The translations under genes were made by a program, and so were the position numbers. Under the pieces are notes generated by a model. That model had not been told where the DNA came from. It saw only the letters and a list, made by a program, of their open reading frames with translations, and made no database searches. A stretch of 64,000 nt of DNA, taken from contig JARGFZ010000012.1 of the NCBI GenBank assembly GCA_029210965.1, positions 1 to 64,000 of the forward strand. The letters run 5' to 3'. Below, piece by piece: positions 7,585-15,998 of the stretch (position 1 is the first letter of the stretch; each line of letters starts with the position of its first letter). The DNA is from a bacterium (GTDB lineage: Bacteria > BMS3Abin14).

Positions 7585-8084
7585 GACCGATCCCCCTTTA
7601 GCTCCAATTCCGGCCGCTATGATCTTTCCCGGCCCTTTTATTTTCAAGTATCGTTGACCTGTAAGAAGCAAGGGCGGTGCCATGGGAGAAAAACAAGGGA
7701 AAATTGCTCTATGTAATTGTTTTTAAATTCTTTTTCTTCCAGAAAGTGCCGGGTGGAAGGACCGTTTACCAGCCGCAGATCGCCAAAGTGACGAAATAGC
7801 GGCACAATGTCATCAACGTGACGATGGGGTGCGGCCTCATGAGTATGGGCGGTGAGTCAGTGCGGAATGCGTTGAAAAAAAAGAGCCAGTACCCAGGAGC
7901 CGGGAGCCAGAAGAAAAATAGAGCCCCAGATGAAGGCGGAAGGACAAGATCAAAATCCCAAAAATAAACGGCCCCGCTTCCGCGGAGCCGTTATTTGTTC
8001 TTTTGGGGAATCAGGTTATCCCCATGGACATGGTCTCCGGCCTGACCGGACCACTTTTAAAGACGCGAAAGGAACTGAGCGTTT
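7585..8084. other. 500-bp spacer with no convincing gene
   Basis: It holds AT-rich sequence (7700-7740), a short stretch resembling decayed coding DNA (7745-7870), a heptad-like run around 7890-7915 (CCCAGGAGCCGGGAGCCAG) and a terminator at 7967-7993 for the barrel gene to the right. Confidence 0.5.
7967..7993 (-). terminator. Terminator of the DUF3373-like barrel gene
   Basis: Stem AACGGC(CC)CGC / GCGGAGCCGTT with loop TTCC. Read on the minus strand it lies about 90 bases after the stop of 8085-9539 and is followed by an A/T-rich tract. Confidence 0.6.
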
Positions 8085-9539
8085 TTAAAACTCCACGTTA
8101 TAGGTAAGATACAGGTTGCTGGCCGTTTCGATGGGAACCATCATCTGGGCTAACATGGGGTTGTTGATGTCATCCATGTCCTTGGGAGCGCCAACCCAGT
8201 TGCTGCTTCCGGTGTAATCGAAGGTGTAATCCTGGTAACCCAGCTTGAAAAAGGCCCTGCCCCTGCGAAACACCGGCTCCTGCTTCAGGTCCTTGATGAT
8301 ATAGAACTCGGTGACGTTACCGCGTACGCCGAGCTTGCTGGTGAGCATGTCATCAGCTGCGGGGGTAAAAGTGAGCCAATCTTCCGAACCCTGATTGTAC
8401 TCGGCACCAAACTTCAGACCGAGGTCGTCCATGTCATATCTGGCGCCTACGTAGACGGCGTTGCCTGTCTTGGATTTCTTTTCGCCGCCCATCATGGGGT
8501 TATCGTACAGCAGGCCGGCCATGCCCATGTAAAGGTTATCGTTGGGGTCAGTCTTGCTCATAGCCGCCGAGGCGAACCAGTTGATGTTTCCGGCCTTGCC
8601 GGTAACCACGGCACCGAACTGGTCGATGTTGCCTAAATTCACGTTGTCCACTGTCGTCTCGGGCTGGGCGAAGATGTCCAGTGCCCTGTTGTACTGAAAC
8701 TCTATGCGCAGCGCCTCCGTTTCGTAGGCAGCCACATCCAGGCCGATCATTTTTACATCCTTGAGGGGGGAACTACCATCGACCTGGTAGCCGCTGTCGA
8801 ACCCTTTACCGTAGCACAGCTTGGCATAGGCGCCAGGCAGTGCATCGATATCGGGGGCAATTCCCAGGACCAGGCCGTCAAAGGCGTAGTCCACCAGGAT
8901 ACCGGGAGTGCCGGAAGCGCCTGTTTTTTCCATATTGTGCCTCAGGTTGGTGGGAATACCGCCTGTGGAGGGCCTGCGTCCTACTGAAAACCATACGGGA
9001 GAGTCGCCGATGCCGCTCCACGACGCGAAGGCGGTGTCCACTCTGACCACGCTGTCCTGGGGAACGTGGGAGGTGTTGCCGTCGAACATGCTATACCGGT
9101 CCGCGAAGTATGGGCCGAGGACCGTATCAGCGGACTGGTGGCCCCAGACCTTGTACATCACCAGGCGGGCCTTGACGCTAATATCCTCAGTGGCACGGGC
9201 GTTTATGTTCAGACCGAAGCGGTTGGTCCACAGATCGCTGTTCTTTACTGTGTATCCTCCTGCGGCAATGGGAGTCATTATCTCAGCCGGATTGAACTGA
9301 TAGTAAAGGGGGACATCCCCTTCGATAGAGTCCATGCGGAACTGGTAGTCACCACTGATAGTGATGGGGGAGCGGGAGTCCTTGAGCCTCCTGGTCAGCT
9401 TCTCATTGTCCTTGGAAAGGTCTTCCAGGCGCTGCTTCATGTTCGTGATCTCAGTTTCGACCTCGGCGTCCGTGAGTGCAAAGGCCGAGAACGGGACTGC
9501 GAGCAGAGCGATCAGCATTATTGCGGTCAGCTTTTTCAT
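8085..9539 (-). CDS. DUF3373-like outer-membrane beta-barrel protein
   Basis: 484 residues. A signal peptide (about 1-22, ending FSAFA) is followed by a short coiled coil (24-55, EVETEITNMKQRLEDLSKDN). Many alternating amphipathic strands follow, ending in Phe (TYNVEF), the usual C-terminal signature recognised by the BAM machinery. Length, N-terminal coiled coil and motifs such as DLWTNRFGLN and RVDTAFASWSG fit the DUF3373 family, whose genes often sit near multiheme cytochromes. It is last in a three-gene minus-strand cluster after an octaheme cytochrome and a small periplasmic protein. A porin-like role in moving a substrate or exposing the cytochrome is plausible but inferred. Confidence 0.8.
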   Translation of the reverse strand: MKKLTAIMLIALLAVPFSAFALTDAEVETEITNMKQRLEDLSKDNEKLTRRLKDSRSPITISGDYQFRMDSIEGDVPLYYQFNPAEIMTPIAAGGYTVKNSDLWTNRFGLNINARATEDISVKARLVMYKVWGHQSADTVLGPYFADRYSMFDGNTSHVPQDSVVRVDTAFASWSGIGDSPVWFSVGRRPSTGGIPTNLRHNMEKTGASGTPGILVDYAFDGLVLGIAPDIDALPGAYAKLCYGKGFDSGYQVDGSSPLKDVKMIGLDVAAYETEALRIEFQYNRALDIFAQPETTVDNVNLGNIDQFGAVVTGKAGNINWFASAAMSKTDPNDNLYMGMAGLLYDNPMMGGEKKSKTGNAVYVGARYDMDDLGLKFGAEYNQGSEDWLTFTPAADDMLTSKLGVRGNVTEFYIIKDLKQEPVFRRGRAFFKLGYQDYTFDYTGSSNWVGAPKDMDDINNPMLAQMMVPIETASNLYLTYNVEF

Positions 9540-9564
9540 GTTTTCCTCCCTAGCTTGGTTATTT

Positions 9565-9879
9565 TCAACATCCGGGCTTTGTGCCCTTCATGTCATTGGC
9601 TTCCTTGATGACCTTCCTGTCTCCCTCGATCACATAATTGATCTTCACCTCGTCACCCTCCCAGAGGCGGTCGTCGAGTTTGAAAAGCGCCACATCGTTC
9701 TCAACGAAGAAGGTCATCTCTTCTCCATCAACATCCACCGTGACTGTCCTTTCATCCAGGTCGAAGGAAACGATGATCCCCTTAACCTTGGTCTTGTCCT
9801 CGGCCATGGCCACCCCGGACAATGCCGAAAGGCACAAAATGGCCGCCACCGTTATCGCGATCACTCTTGCCGTTTTCAT
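9565..9879 (-). CDS. Small periplasmic beta-rich protein
   Basis: 104 residues with a signal peptide (MKTARVIAITVAAILCLSAL, cut near GVAMA). The mature part is a compact beta domain (KVKGIIVSFDLDERTVTVD, MTFFVENDVALFKLDD, VKINYVIEGDRKVI) like small DUF5666/OB-type periplasmic proteins. The ATG at 9879 is chosen because GGAGGAG lies five bases before it; an in-frame ATG four codons upstream falls inside that site. It sits between the octaheme cytochrome and the barrel, so it probably assists one of them. Single Cys at the extreme C-terminus. Confidence 0.7.
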   Translation of the reverse strand: MKTARVIAITVAAILCLSALSGVAMAEDKTKVKGIIVSFDLDERTVTVDVDGEEMTFFVENDVALFKLDDRLWEGDEVKINYVIEGDRKVIKEANDMKGTKPGC

Positions 9880-9939
9880 TTGCTCCTCCATGGGAAGTGA
9901 AATTATCCCTGCTTAGGAGAGGACATACTCTCCTGTTGA

Positions 9940-11346
9940 TTATTTGATCTTGCGGACACCGGTACGCATGGGATCGCCTTCATATCCAAGGGCTTCCCAA
10001 TCCAGACGCTTGTCGCGGCCGAAGTGACAGTCACCGCACTGGAGAGCCTGTTCCTTGGGGGCCACCTCGTGGTTGATGCTGCCGTAACTTTCCGTAGACA
10101 CGAAGGTAAACTTTCCACTGTAGGGCAGGCCAGCGGTTTCCGCCCCCGCCTGCAGAGCTTTCTCCCAATCGTAATGAGACCACAGACCGCCGTAGCTCTG
10201 GAAGATCAGCAGGTATTTGAACTTTGAATCGATGGCCTGTTTGCCCGTGAACTTCTTGAAAGGAAAGATCTTTGACCCCTTGTCCTTGATGTCGCCCACC
10301 GGCTTGGCGATAATGACGGGGCCTTTGGTGTCAGAAACCTTCTCGCCTTTCAGATAGCGGGTGATCTTGCCGTTGTACCAGGCGTACGTCGGCACCACGT
10401 CCTTTTCCCACACAAAAGTTCCCTTGTGACGGGTGAAGGTCTCCTTGCCGAACTGCTCTTCGGGCTCAACTTCCTTACCCACCGTGGACCAGTCCCAGCT
10501 CATCTTGGTGGCCTGCCCCTTGGCGAAGAAGGGGATGTGGCAGGTCTGGCAGGCCAACGTCCTGGTGTGAGCGGTCAGTAGATTTTTACTGTTGGAATCC
10601 CTGTGAGGGTCCCGGTGGCAGTCCTCGCAGGCTACTCTTCCGTCGTTGGTGGCCATGAAGGTGGATGCGCCGGCAATGCGGTGGTCTCGGGTCAAATGGC
10701 ATTCCTGGCACGTCATATCGGCCGAGCCGCCCATGTGGATATCGTGTTCCCGGGCCGGCTTTGTCAGGCTGGAATCCAGGTCCCCATGCTTGACGGCGTC
10801 CCCTCCCCCGGCGAAGAAGTGGCAAACACCGCAGTTTTTCCGGTCCGGCATGCTGACGCTTCTGGCAGCAGCCACCAGATCCATGCGACCCTTCTCAATC
10901 ATCTCCTGGTCGGGCAAACCAGCCATAGTTTTTTTGTAGTGACCTTTTTTCGCGTGGCATACGAGGCAATCGATCTTTTTCACGTCCATCTGAGGGTCAG
11001 CGCCATCGCTCCAGCCGTAACCCGCGTGACACTTGGTACAAAAAGCCCGGCTGGCTTCGATGTCCACACAGAAATTGTTGATGAGGTTGGCCTTGCCGTA
11101 CTCTTCTTTACTCTTTTCCATCCCTTTGACCGTCCGGGGCGGACCCTTCCATTTGTAGTGTGATGTTTCGAGGAACTGCTCGGCCTGTTCCTGATGACAC
11201 TCGAGACAGGCTGCCGTGACCTCTTCACCGGTAGTGAAGGGCCCTTCTATATATTCAGTGTGGTCCTCCGTGGCCATCGCCAAGGAAACGAATACCAGCA
11301 GTGCTCCTGTCAATGCTGCGATCATGGTAATGCTTCTGACCTTCAT
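9940..11346 (-). CDS. Octaheme c-type cytochrome, tetrathionate reductase (OTR) family
   Basis: 468 residues with a signal peptide (about 1-25). Eight CXXCH haem-binding motifs in order: CLECH, CTKCH, CLVCH, CGVCH, CQECH, CEDCH, CQTCH, CGDCH. Motif number and the long C-terminal domain after haem 7 (TYAWYNGKITRYLKGEKVSD, the YGGLWSHYDWEKAL region) match octaheme tetrathionate reductases, which reduce tetrathionate, nitrite and hydroxylamine in vitro. The start at 11346 has AGGAGG six bases upstream, which excludes the longer 492-residue reading. First gene of the cluster with 9565-9879 and 8085-9539. The natural substrate cannot be set from sequence. Confidence 0.9.
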   Translation of the reverse strand: MKVRSITMIAALTGALLVFVSLAMATEDHTEYIEGPFTTGEEVTAACLECHQEQAEQFLETSHYKWKGPPRTVKGMEKSKEEYGKANLINNFCVDIEASRAFCTKCHAGYGWSDGADPQMDVKKIDCLVCHAKKGHYKKTMAGLPDQEMIEKGRMDLVAAARSVSMPDRKNCGVCHFFAGGGDAVKHGDLDSSLTKPAREHDIHMGGSADMTCQECHLTRDHRIAGASTFMATNDGRVACEDCHRDPHRDSNSKNLLTAHTRTLACQTCHIPFFAKGQATKMSWDWSTVGKEVEPEEQFGKETFTRHKGTFVWEKDVVPTYAWYNGKITRYLKGEKVSDTKGPVIIAKPVGDIKDKGSKIFPFKKFTGKQAIDSKFKYLLIFQSYGGLWSHYDWEKALQAGAETAGLPYSGKFTFVSTESYGSINHEVAPKEQALQCGDCHFGRDKRLDWEALGYEGDPMRTGVRKIK

Positions 11347-11468
11347 GAAAAACCTCCTGTAGTGAGCCGGGATCGTCCGATCGATCTTCATATCTGAATG
11401 TGTATATGTTGACAGCATATTAATGTTTCATAATACATTAACTTAAAAACTATATTTCTCACAATCTT

Positions 11469-11497
11469 TTGATATACGAATATAATAATCAGGTCAA
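11469..11497 (-). promoter_or_regulatory. Candidate sigma-70 promoter of the octaheme operon
   Basis: On the minus strand, TTGACC (11492-11497) and TATCAA (11469-11474) are separated by exactly 17 bases inside an AT-rich block. Transcription would start near 11462 and leave a leader of about 115 bases. The rest of 11347-11695 holds no gene. Confidence 0.4.
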
Positions 11498-11695
11498 GTA
11501 TTAATTTTCACATGCCTGCTAATAGCGCACCAAGCTCCTTATTGATCCTGTACCAACTTAATAAGTCCTTAAACCTTTACTCCCCTCCGGTGTCTTTACA
11601 CATAAAGGTGGTCAGCGGATTTCACGTCCGCCTTGCATGGGAAGCCTTCACAGTTCATAATTAAGCTCAAGAGGGGACTTACAGGGAGGTAATCC

Positions 11696-12409
11696 ATGAG
11701 AAAGTACACACCGTACATTGTGCTGCTGGCTGCAGTATTCTTAAGTTCGGGATGCGTTGCCTACCAGGCACAACCAGCCTACGGGCACGAACCGTCGCCG
11801 AGGGTGGTGGTCAGCCAGCCTGACTACCTCTACATTATTCCCAGCTTCGGCGTGTATTTTGTTCCCAACATCAGCGCAGAGGTCTTCTTCGTGAACGGCC
11901 GCTGGTATTACAGCGCCAATGGTGTCTGGTACTGGGGAGCAAACTATGGCGGACCGTGGACCTATATAGAGGTTAGGTATATCCCCAGTCATCTCAGAAA
12001 GCTGCCCAGGGATTACCGCGCCAGGTACCGGAACGATTATTACAGGGTCCCCTACGGGCACTGGGAGAAGCGGCGTGAAGAGGTGCCTCCCAGGGTCCAA
12101 CCCAGAACTCCTCCCTACCTGGAAAAGTACAAGAGTAATGTCTATCTCAGCCCTCAGAGCCCGGATGTTGTTTTCCACGATGGCTCATGGTATCGCCGGT
12201 ACAAGGGCATCTGGTATCAGGGAAAAAGCAATACGGGGCCCTGGAGGTACAGGGAAATGGAGAAGATCCCCAAGACCATCAGAAAGCTGCCGCCCGAATA
12301 CAGGGAGAAAAGATCTGACAAACCGAACAAACAGGTTCCGTGGTTCAAGGTGGAAAAAAAGTACAGGAAGAAGATGGAGAAGAGGGACAGGGAGTGGGGG
12401 GATGACTAA
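11696..12409 (+). CDS. Lipoprotein with two tryptophan/tyrosine-rich repeats
   Basis: 237 residues. The lipobox LSSGC puts the acylated Cys at about 20. Two tandem domains of about 50 residues are visible: VFFVNGRWYYSANGVWYWG ... GPWTYIEVRYIPSHLRKLP and VVFHDGSWYRRYKGIWYQG ... GPWRYREMEKIPKTIRKLP. The second ends in a strongly basic tail (KKYRKKMEKRDREWGDD). Proteins of this pattern are small secreted or surface lipoproteins of unknown role in delta-proteobacteria. GGGAGGTAATCC precedes the ATG. It diverges from the octaheme operon and may share its regulatory region. Confidence 0.8.
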   Translation: MRKYTPYIVLLAAVFLSSGCVAYQAQPAYGHEPSPRVVVSQPDYLYIIPSFGVYFVPNISAEVFFVNGRWYYSANGVWYWGANYGGPWTYIEVRYIPSHLRKLPRDYRARYRNDYYRVPYGHWEKRREEVPPRVQPRTPPYLEKYKSNVYLSPQSPDVVFHDGSWYRRYKGIWYQGKSNTGPWRYREMEKIPKTIRKLPPEYREKRSDKPNKQVPWFKVEKKYRKKMEKRDREWGDD

Positions 12410-12415
12410 AATTCG

Positions 12416-12485
12416 GTGAACTGTGAGCTGTGAACTGTGAAGAGTGAAGGGTAAGCACTGAATGTTGAATGCAGAACGCAGAATA
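12416..12485 (+). repeat. Ten-unit heptad spacer (GTGAACT type)
   Basis: Ten successive 7-base units starting GTGAACT, GTGAGCT, GTGAACT, GTGAAGA, GTGAAGG and drifting to CTGAATG and CAGAACG. The clearest example of the degenerate 7-bp periodicity in the window. Confidence 0.8.
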
Positions 12486-12704
12486 AGATAAGATCAAAAC
12501 ATGTCCGCCCTGTCCATTGATGCCCATGCGCACCACTTCTTTTTTTGGGCCCACTGCTAGCCCGGCCTATTCACGAGGTTCTTTTCCGTTCTGTCTGCGT
12601 TGCTGTGTCGTTCCCTTGTGCGGAATACTAAAGTATGCCTCCGCGCTCCCTGGACAGTCGCCTTGCCGGAACGAAAAACTCCTCTCGTGACTATGTCCGG
12701 ACAA

Positions 12705-12805
12705 CCCCGCATAATTCATGATGTTTATCGTGCCATTCCCATTTATCCATATTTGCCACACAGTTAGCTCACATCTCATCACCATCATGAATAATGCGGG
12801 CTAGA
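12705..12805 (-). mobile_element. 101-bp MITE-like element, copy 1
   Basis: Ends are near-perfect inverted repeats (CCCGCATAATTCATGATG against CCCGCATTATTCATGATG, 17 of 18). The whole unit matches 29170-29270 in inverse orientation with two mismatches over 101 bases. No coding frame of its own; probably an internally deleted IS derivative moved in trans. Around it, 12560-12700 holds a separate hairpin (GCGGAATACTAAAGTATGCCTCCGC) and no gene. Confidence 0.8.
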
Positions 12806-12829
12806 CCTTGCTTCTGCTTTAAGGTTTTA

Positions 12830-12867
12830 CACTAAAAAGCCCGGGCCGATGTCCGGGCTTTTTAGTG
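12830..12867 (-). terminator. Terminator of acnA
   Basis: A 14-15 bp stem CACTAAAAAGCCCGG / CCGGGCTTTTTAGTG with loop GCCGATGT. It sits about 20 bases past the acnA stop on the minus strand and is symmetrical enough to stop transcription from both sides. Confidence 0.9.
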
Positions 12868-12885
12868 TTTACGATTCACGGTTCA

Positions 12886-15681
12886 CTACTTTTCCATCAT
12901 TTCCCTCAACACCGTCTGCAAAATTCCCCCGTTGCGGTAGTACTCCACATCCACAGCACTATCGAGGCGGACCAGAACCTCGAACCTGACAGGCTCTGCC
13001 CCCTCGGCTGCAGCAGTTACAATGAGTATCCCCTTGGGCTTGAGTCCGTCCTTAATCCCCTCGATGTTGATAATTTCCCGGCCGCTCAACCCCAGGCTCT
13101 CAACACTTTGCCCACCCGTGAACTGTAGAGGCAGCACCCCCATTCCCACCAGGTTGCTGCGGTGGATGCGTTCGTAGGAGCTTGCTATGACAGCCCTGAC
13201 ACCCAGCAGATGAGCCCCCTTGGCTGCCCAGTCCCGTGAACTGCCAGCGCCATACTCTTCTCCCCCCAGGATCACGAGGGGGACACCTTCCTCCCGGTAT
13301 CTGGCGGCAGCATCGTAAATGGTCAGCCGGTCACCGCCTGGCTGATGCCGGGTCCATCCACCCTCCTCCTCCACCATGCCGTTACGGATCCTTATATTGG
13401 CAAAGGTGCCCCGCACCATGACTTCGTGGTTTCCTCTCCTGGAGCCGAAACTGTTGAAACCCTCGGCCTGGATCCCTTGGCCAATCAGATACTGCCCTGC
13501 CGGGCCATCCTCAGGAATGTTGCCTGCAGGGGAAATGTGATCCGTTGTAAGGGTGTCGCCAAAAACGGCCAGAACCCTGGCGCCTGTAATATCCATCAAG
13601 GGAGCCGGTTCCGGTGGCAGGTCGATAAAAAATGGCGGCTCCCTGATGTAGGTTGACTCCTGATCCCACTGGTAAAGGTCTCCTTCCGGCACCTCCATCT
13701 GATCCCACTGTGCCTCTCCGGTGAACAGGTTGGCGTACTCTTTCTCGAACAGGTCAGCGTGAACCGTTTCGGATACGAACTGATCTATCTCTTCACGGTC
13801 AGGCCAGATATCCGCAAGAAAAACCTCGATCCCGTTGGAGTCGATCCCTATGGGTTCCGAAGTCAGGTCGAGCTCTACCGTACCCGCGATAGCGTATGCC
13901 ACCACAAGTATGGGAGATGCCAGGTAGTTGGCCCTGACAAAGGGGTTGATGCGGGCCTCGTAGTTCCGGTTGCCCGACAGCACCGCGGCAGTGACCAGCT
14001 GATTGTCTTCGATAGTCCTGGATATATGGGAAGGCAGAGGACCGCTGTTTCCGATACATGTTGTACAGCCGTACCCTACAACGTGAAATCCCAGAGCCTC
14101 CAGGAAGGGCATGAGCCCGGCCAGCTCCAGGTAGTCGGTAACGACTTTAGAACCCGGCGCCAGGCTGGTCTTGACCCACGGTTTCCTTCTCAGGCCTCTT
14201 TGTACCGCGTTTCTCGCCAGAAGCCCGGCACCCATCATGGCCGAGGGGTTGGATGTGTTGGTGCAGCTGGTGATGGCAGCAATGACCACCGAACCGTCGC
14301 ATAATTGAATGGTTTCCGGTCCACCGTCCCAGGGAACACATCGGCATACGGTTCTGGGGGGCACAGGACAAGAGCACGAACTGGGGCTGTCCGTAGGTGA
14401 GCCGCCTTCCTGGGTCCAGCACCCGCTGTCAGCGAAGCTGTTCGGATCGGAAATGATCCCTGCCTTGAGCATTTCGGGGAGGTTTTTTAAAAAAGAACTC
14501 TTTAGTCCCGAGAGAGGGACCCTCTCGTGAGGCTTGCGCGGCCCGGCCAGGGATCTTTCTATCGCACCGAGGTCAACCTCCACAATATCTGTGTAATGGG
14601 GGTCCGGTGTATCGGCCCTTTGAAAAAGTCCCTGCTCCTTCATGTAGGTTTCCACAAGCTGCACCAGACCGGCCGGTCTCCCTGTTCCGGTAAGATAACG
14701 CAGTGTTTCCTCGTCCACAGGAAAAAGGGTAGCTGTAGCGCCGAACTCGGGGGACATATTGGAGATGGTCGCCCTGTCAGGAAGGGTCAGAGCAGAGAGA
14801 CCGGGGCCGAAGAACTCCACGAACTTTCCCACAACCCCCTTTTCCCGCAGCATCCCGGTCACTGTCAGAACAAGGTCGGTGGCGGTTACATCCGGCAGCA
14901 GCCTGCCTGCTACCTTGACACCCACAACCTCCGGTACAAGCATGTAGTAAGGCTGTCCCAGCAGCACAGCCTCCGCTTCGATGCCTCCCACCCCCCAACT
15001 CAGGACTCCCAGCCCGTTGATCATGGGGGTGTGGGAGTCGGTCCCTACAAGGGTGTCGGGAAAGGCGACGATCTCACCGTGCCTTTCTGACCTGACCACC
15101 ACCTTACCCAGGTACTCCAGGTTCACCTGATGAACGATTCCGGTCCCCGGAGGAACCACCTGCAGGTTCTCAAAGGAGCCTTGCCCCCACTTGAGAAGGG
15201 AGTACCGTTCCTGGTTCCGCTCGATCTCTTTCTTTACGTTGTACTCATAGGAATCCTCTGTACCAAAACGGTCCACCTGGACAGAATGGTCGATGATGAG
15301 ATCAGCCGGGACTTGCGGATTAATACGTTGCGGGTCGCCACCGGACCTGGCCACAGCCGATCTCATAGCCGCAAGATCCACCAGGGCAGGAACACCCGTA
15401 AAATCCTGGAGGATGACCCTGCCGGGCATGAACGGGAAAACAGCCGGGTCCTTCAGGTCAGGGCTCCAACCGGCAAGACTCTGAAGCTCCTCAAAAGAAC
15501 CTCTTCCCCCGGCTGCGCTTCTGATCAGGTTCTCCAGGAGGATCCTGATGGACCGGGGCAGTGTATGAAGTGTGCACAACCCTGCCTTTTCAAGGGAATC
15601 GAGTCTGAAGATCGTGAAATTTTCACTGCCTACCTTGAGCGTATCTTTGGGATTGAAGGGTAGGTTACTATTTTCATTCAT
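12886..15681 (-). CDS. acnA: Aconitate hydratase A
   Basis: 931 residues, the size of bacterial AcnA/IRP1-type aconitase. It isomerises citrate to isocitrate with a [4Fe-4S] cluster. The three ligands are in SCTNTSNP (about 471) and CTTCIGNSGPLP (about 534 and 537). Substrate-binding motifs HQVNLEYLG, GTDSHTPMINGLGVL and the C-terminal swivel domain GGEEYGAGSSRDWAAKG are intact. Unusual is a Cys- and Pro-rich segment at about 425-450 (SPSSCSCPVPPRTVCRCVP) just before the strand leading to the first cluster ligand. It begins a minus-strand pair with fumC behind it; korAB diverges. Cytoplasmic TCA-cycle enzyme. Confidence 0.96.
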   Translation of the reverse strand: MNENSNLPFNPKDTLKVGSENFTIFRLDSLEKAGLCTLHTLPRSIRILLENLIRSAAGGRGSFEELQSLAGWSPDLKDPAVFPFMPGRVILQDFTGVPALVDLAAMRSAVARSGGDPQRINPQVPADLIIDHSVQVDRFGTEDSYEYNVKKEIERNQERYSLLKWGQGSFENLQVVPPGTGIVHQVNLEYLGKVVVRSERHGEIVAFPDTLVGTDSHTPMINGLGVLSWGVGGIEAEAVLLGQPYYMLVPEVVGVKVAGRLLPDVTATDLVLTVTGMLREKGVVGKFVEFFGPGLSALTLPDRATISNMSPEFGATATLFPVDEETLRYLTGTGRPAGLVQLVETYMKEQGLFQRADTPDPHYTDIVEVDLGAIERSLAGPRKPHERVPLSGLKSSFLKNLPEMLKAGIISDPNSFADSGCWTQEGGSPTDSPSSCSCPVPPRTVCRCVPWDGGPETIQLCDGSVVIAAITSCTNTSNPSAMMGAGLLARNAVQRGLRRKPWVKTSLAPGSKVVTDYLELAGLMPFLEALGFHVVGYGCTTCIGNSGPLPSHISRTIEDNQLVTAAVLSGNRNYEARINPFVRANYLASPILVVAYAIAGTVELDLTSEPIGIDSNGIEVFLADIWPDREEIDQFVSETVHADLFEKEYANLFTGEAQWDQMEVPEGDLYQWDQESTYIREPPFFIDLPPEPAPLMDITGARVLAVFGDTLTTDHISPAGNIPEDGPAGQYLIGQGIQAEGFNSFGSRRGNHEVMVRGTFANIRIRNGMVEEEGGWTRHQPGGDRLTIYDAAARYREEGVPLVILGGEEYGAGSSRDWAAKGAHLLGVRAVIASSYERIHRSNLVGMGVLPLQFTGGQSVESLGLSGREIINIEGIKDGLKPKGILIVTAAAEGAEPVRFEVLVRLDSAVDVEYYRNGGILQTVLREMMEK

Positions 15682-15998
15682 ATAATTTCTCCGTTACGCT
15701 AACTTTTGGGCGCCTGTTTGAGGATTTTCCCAATTCAAGATCCGATATTCAAAAAATACTGCATACAATATCGACTGGATTCCGGCTCATCACGCCAACG
15801 CGTGATCGAAAAGCGTACTCTGCGTTTCAATTCAACGCTTCTACCAAAGTCGAGATTGCTTCGGCGCATTCCATAGCCTCACAATGACAAGCACAATAGC
15901 AGCTGTTTTCCTTCCGCGTTCTACATTCTGATTCTCCCAAGCACGCAATCACGCTCCACGCACGTACGGAATTTCTAACTGGCTCCTGGCTCCTGCAT
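15682..15998. other. acnA-fumC spacer with dispersed repeats
   Basis: No gene. It contains a GAGATTGCTTCGGCG ... CTCACAATGACA half-palindrome at 15852-15889 (same family as 2328-2405) and a TCACGCCAACGCGTGA hairpin at 15789-15804. The first 40 bases upstream of acnA hold no strong ribosome-binding site. Confidence 0.5.

Noticed and set aside
7745-7870. Possible short gene between the PKSR pair and the barrel
   Set aside because: No open frame with a start signal; a few codons look decayed only.
12416-12485. CRISPR array
   Set aside because: Period is 7 bases with drifting sequence and no spacers of 30-40 bases; no cas genes in the window.
13759-15663. Several plus-strand frames over acnA
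   Set aside because: Antisense shadows of a full-length aconitase with all cluster ligands; no start signals.
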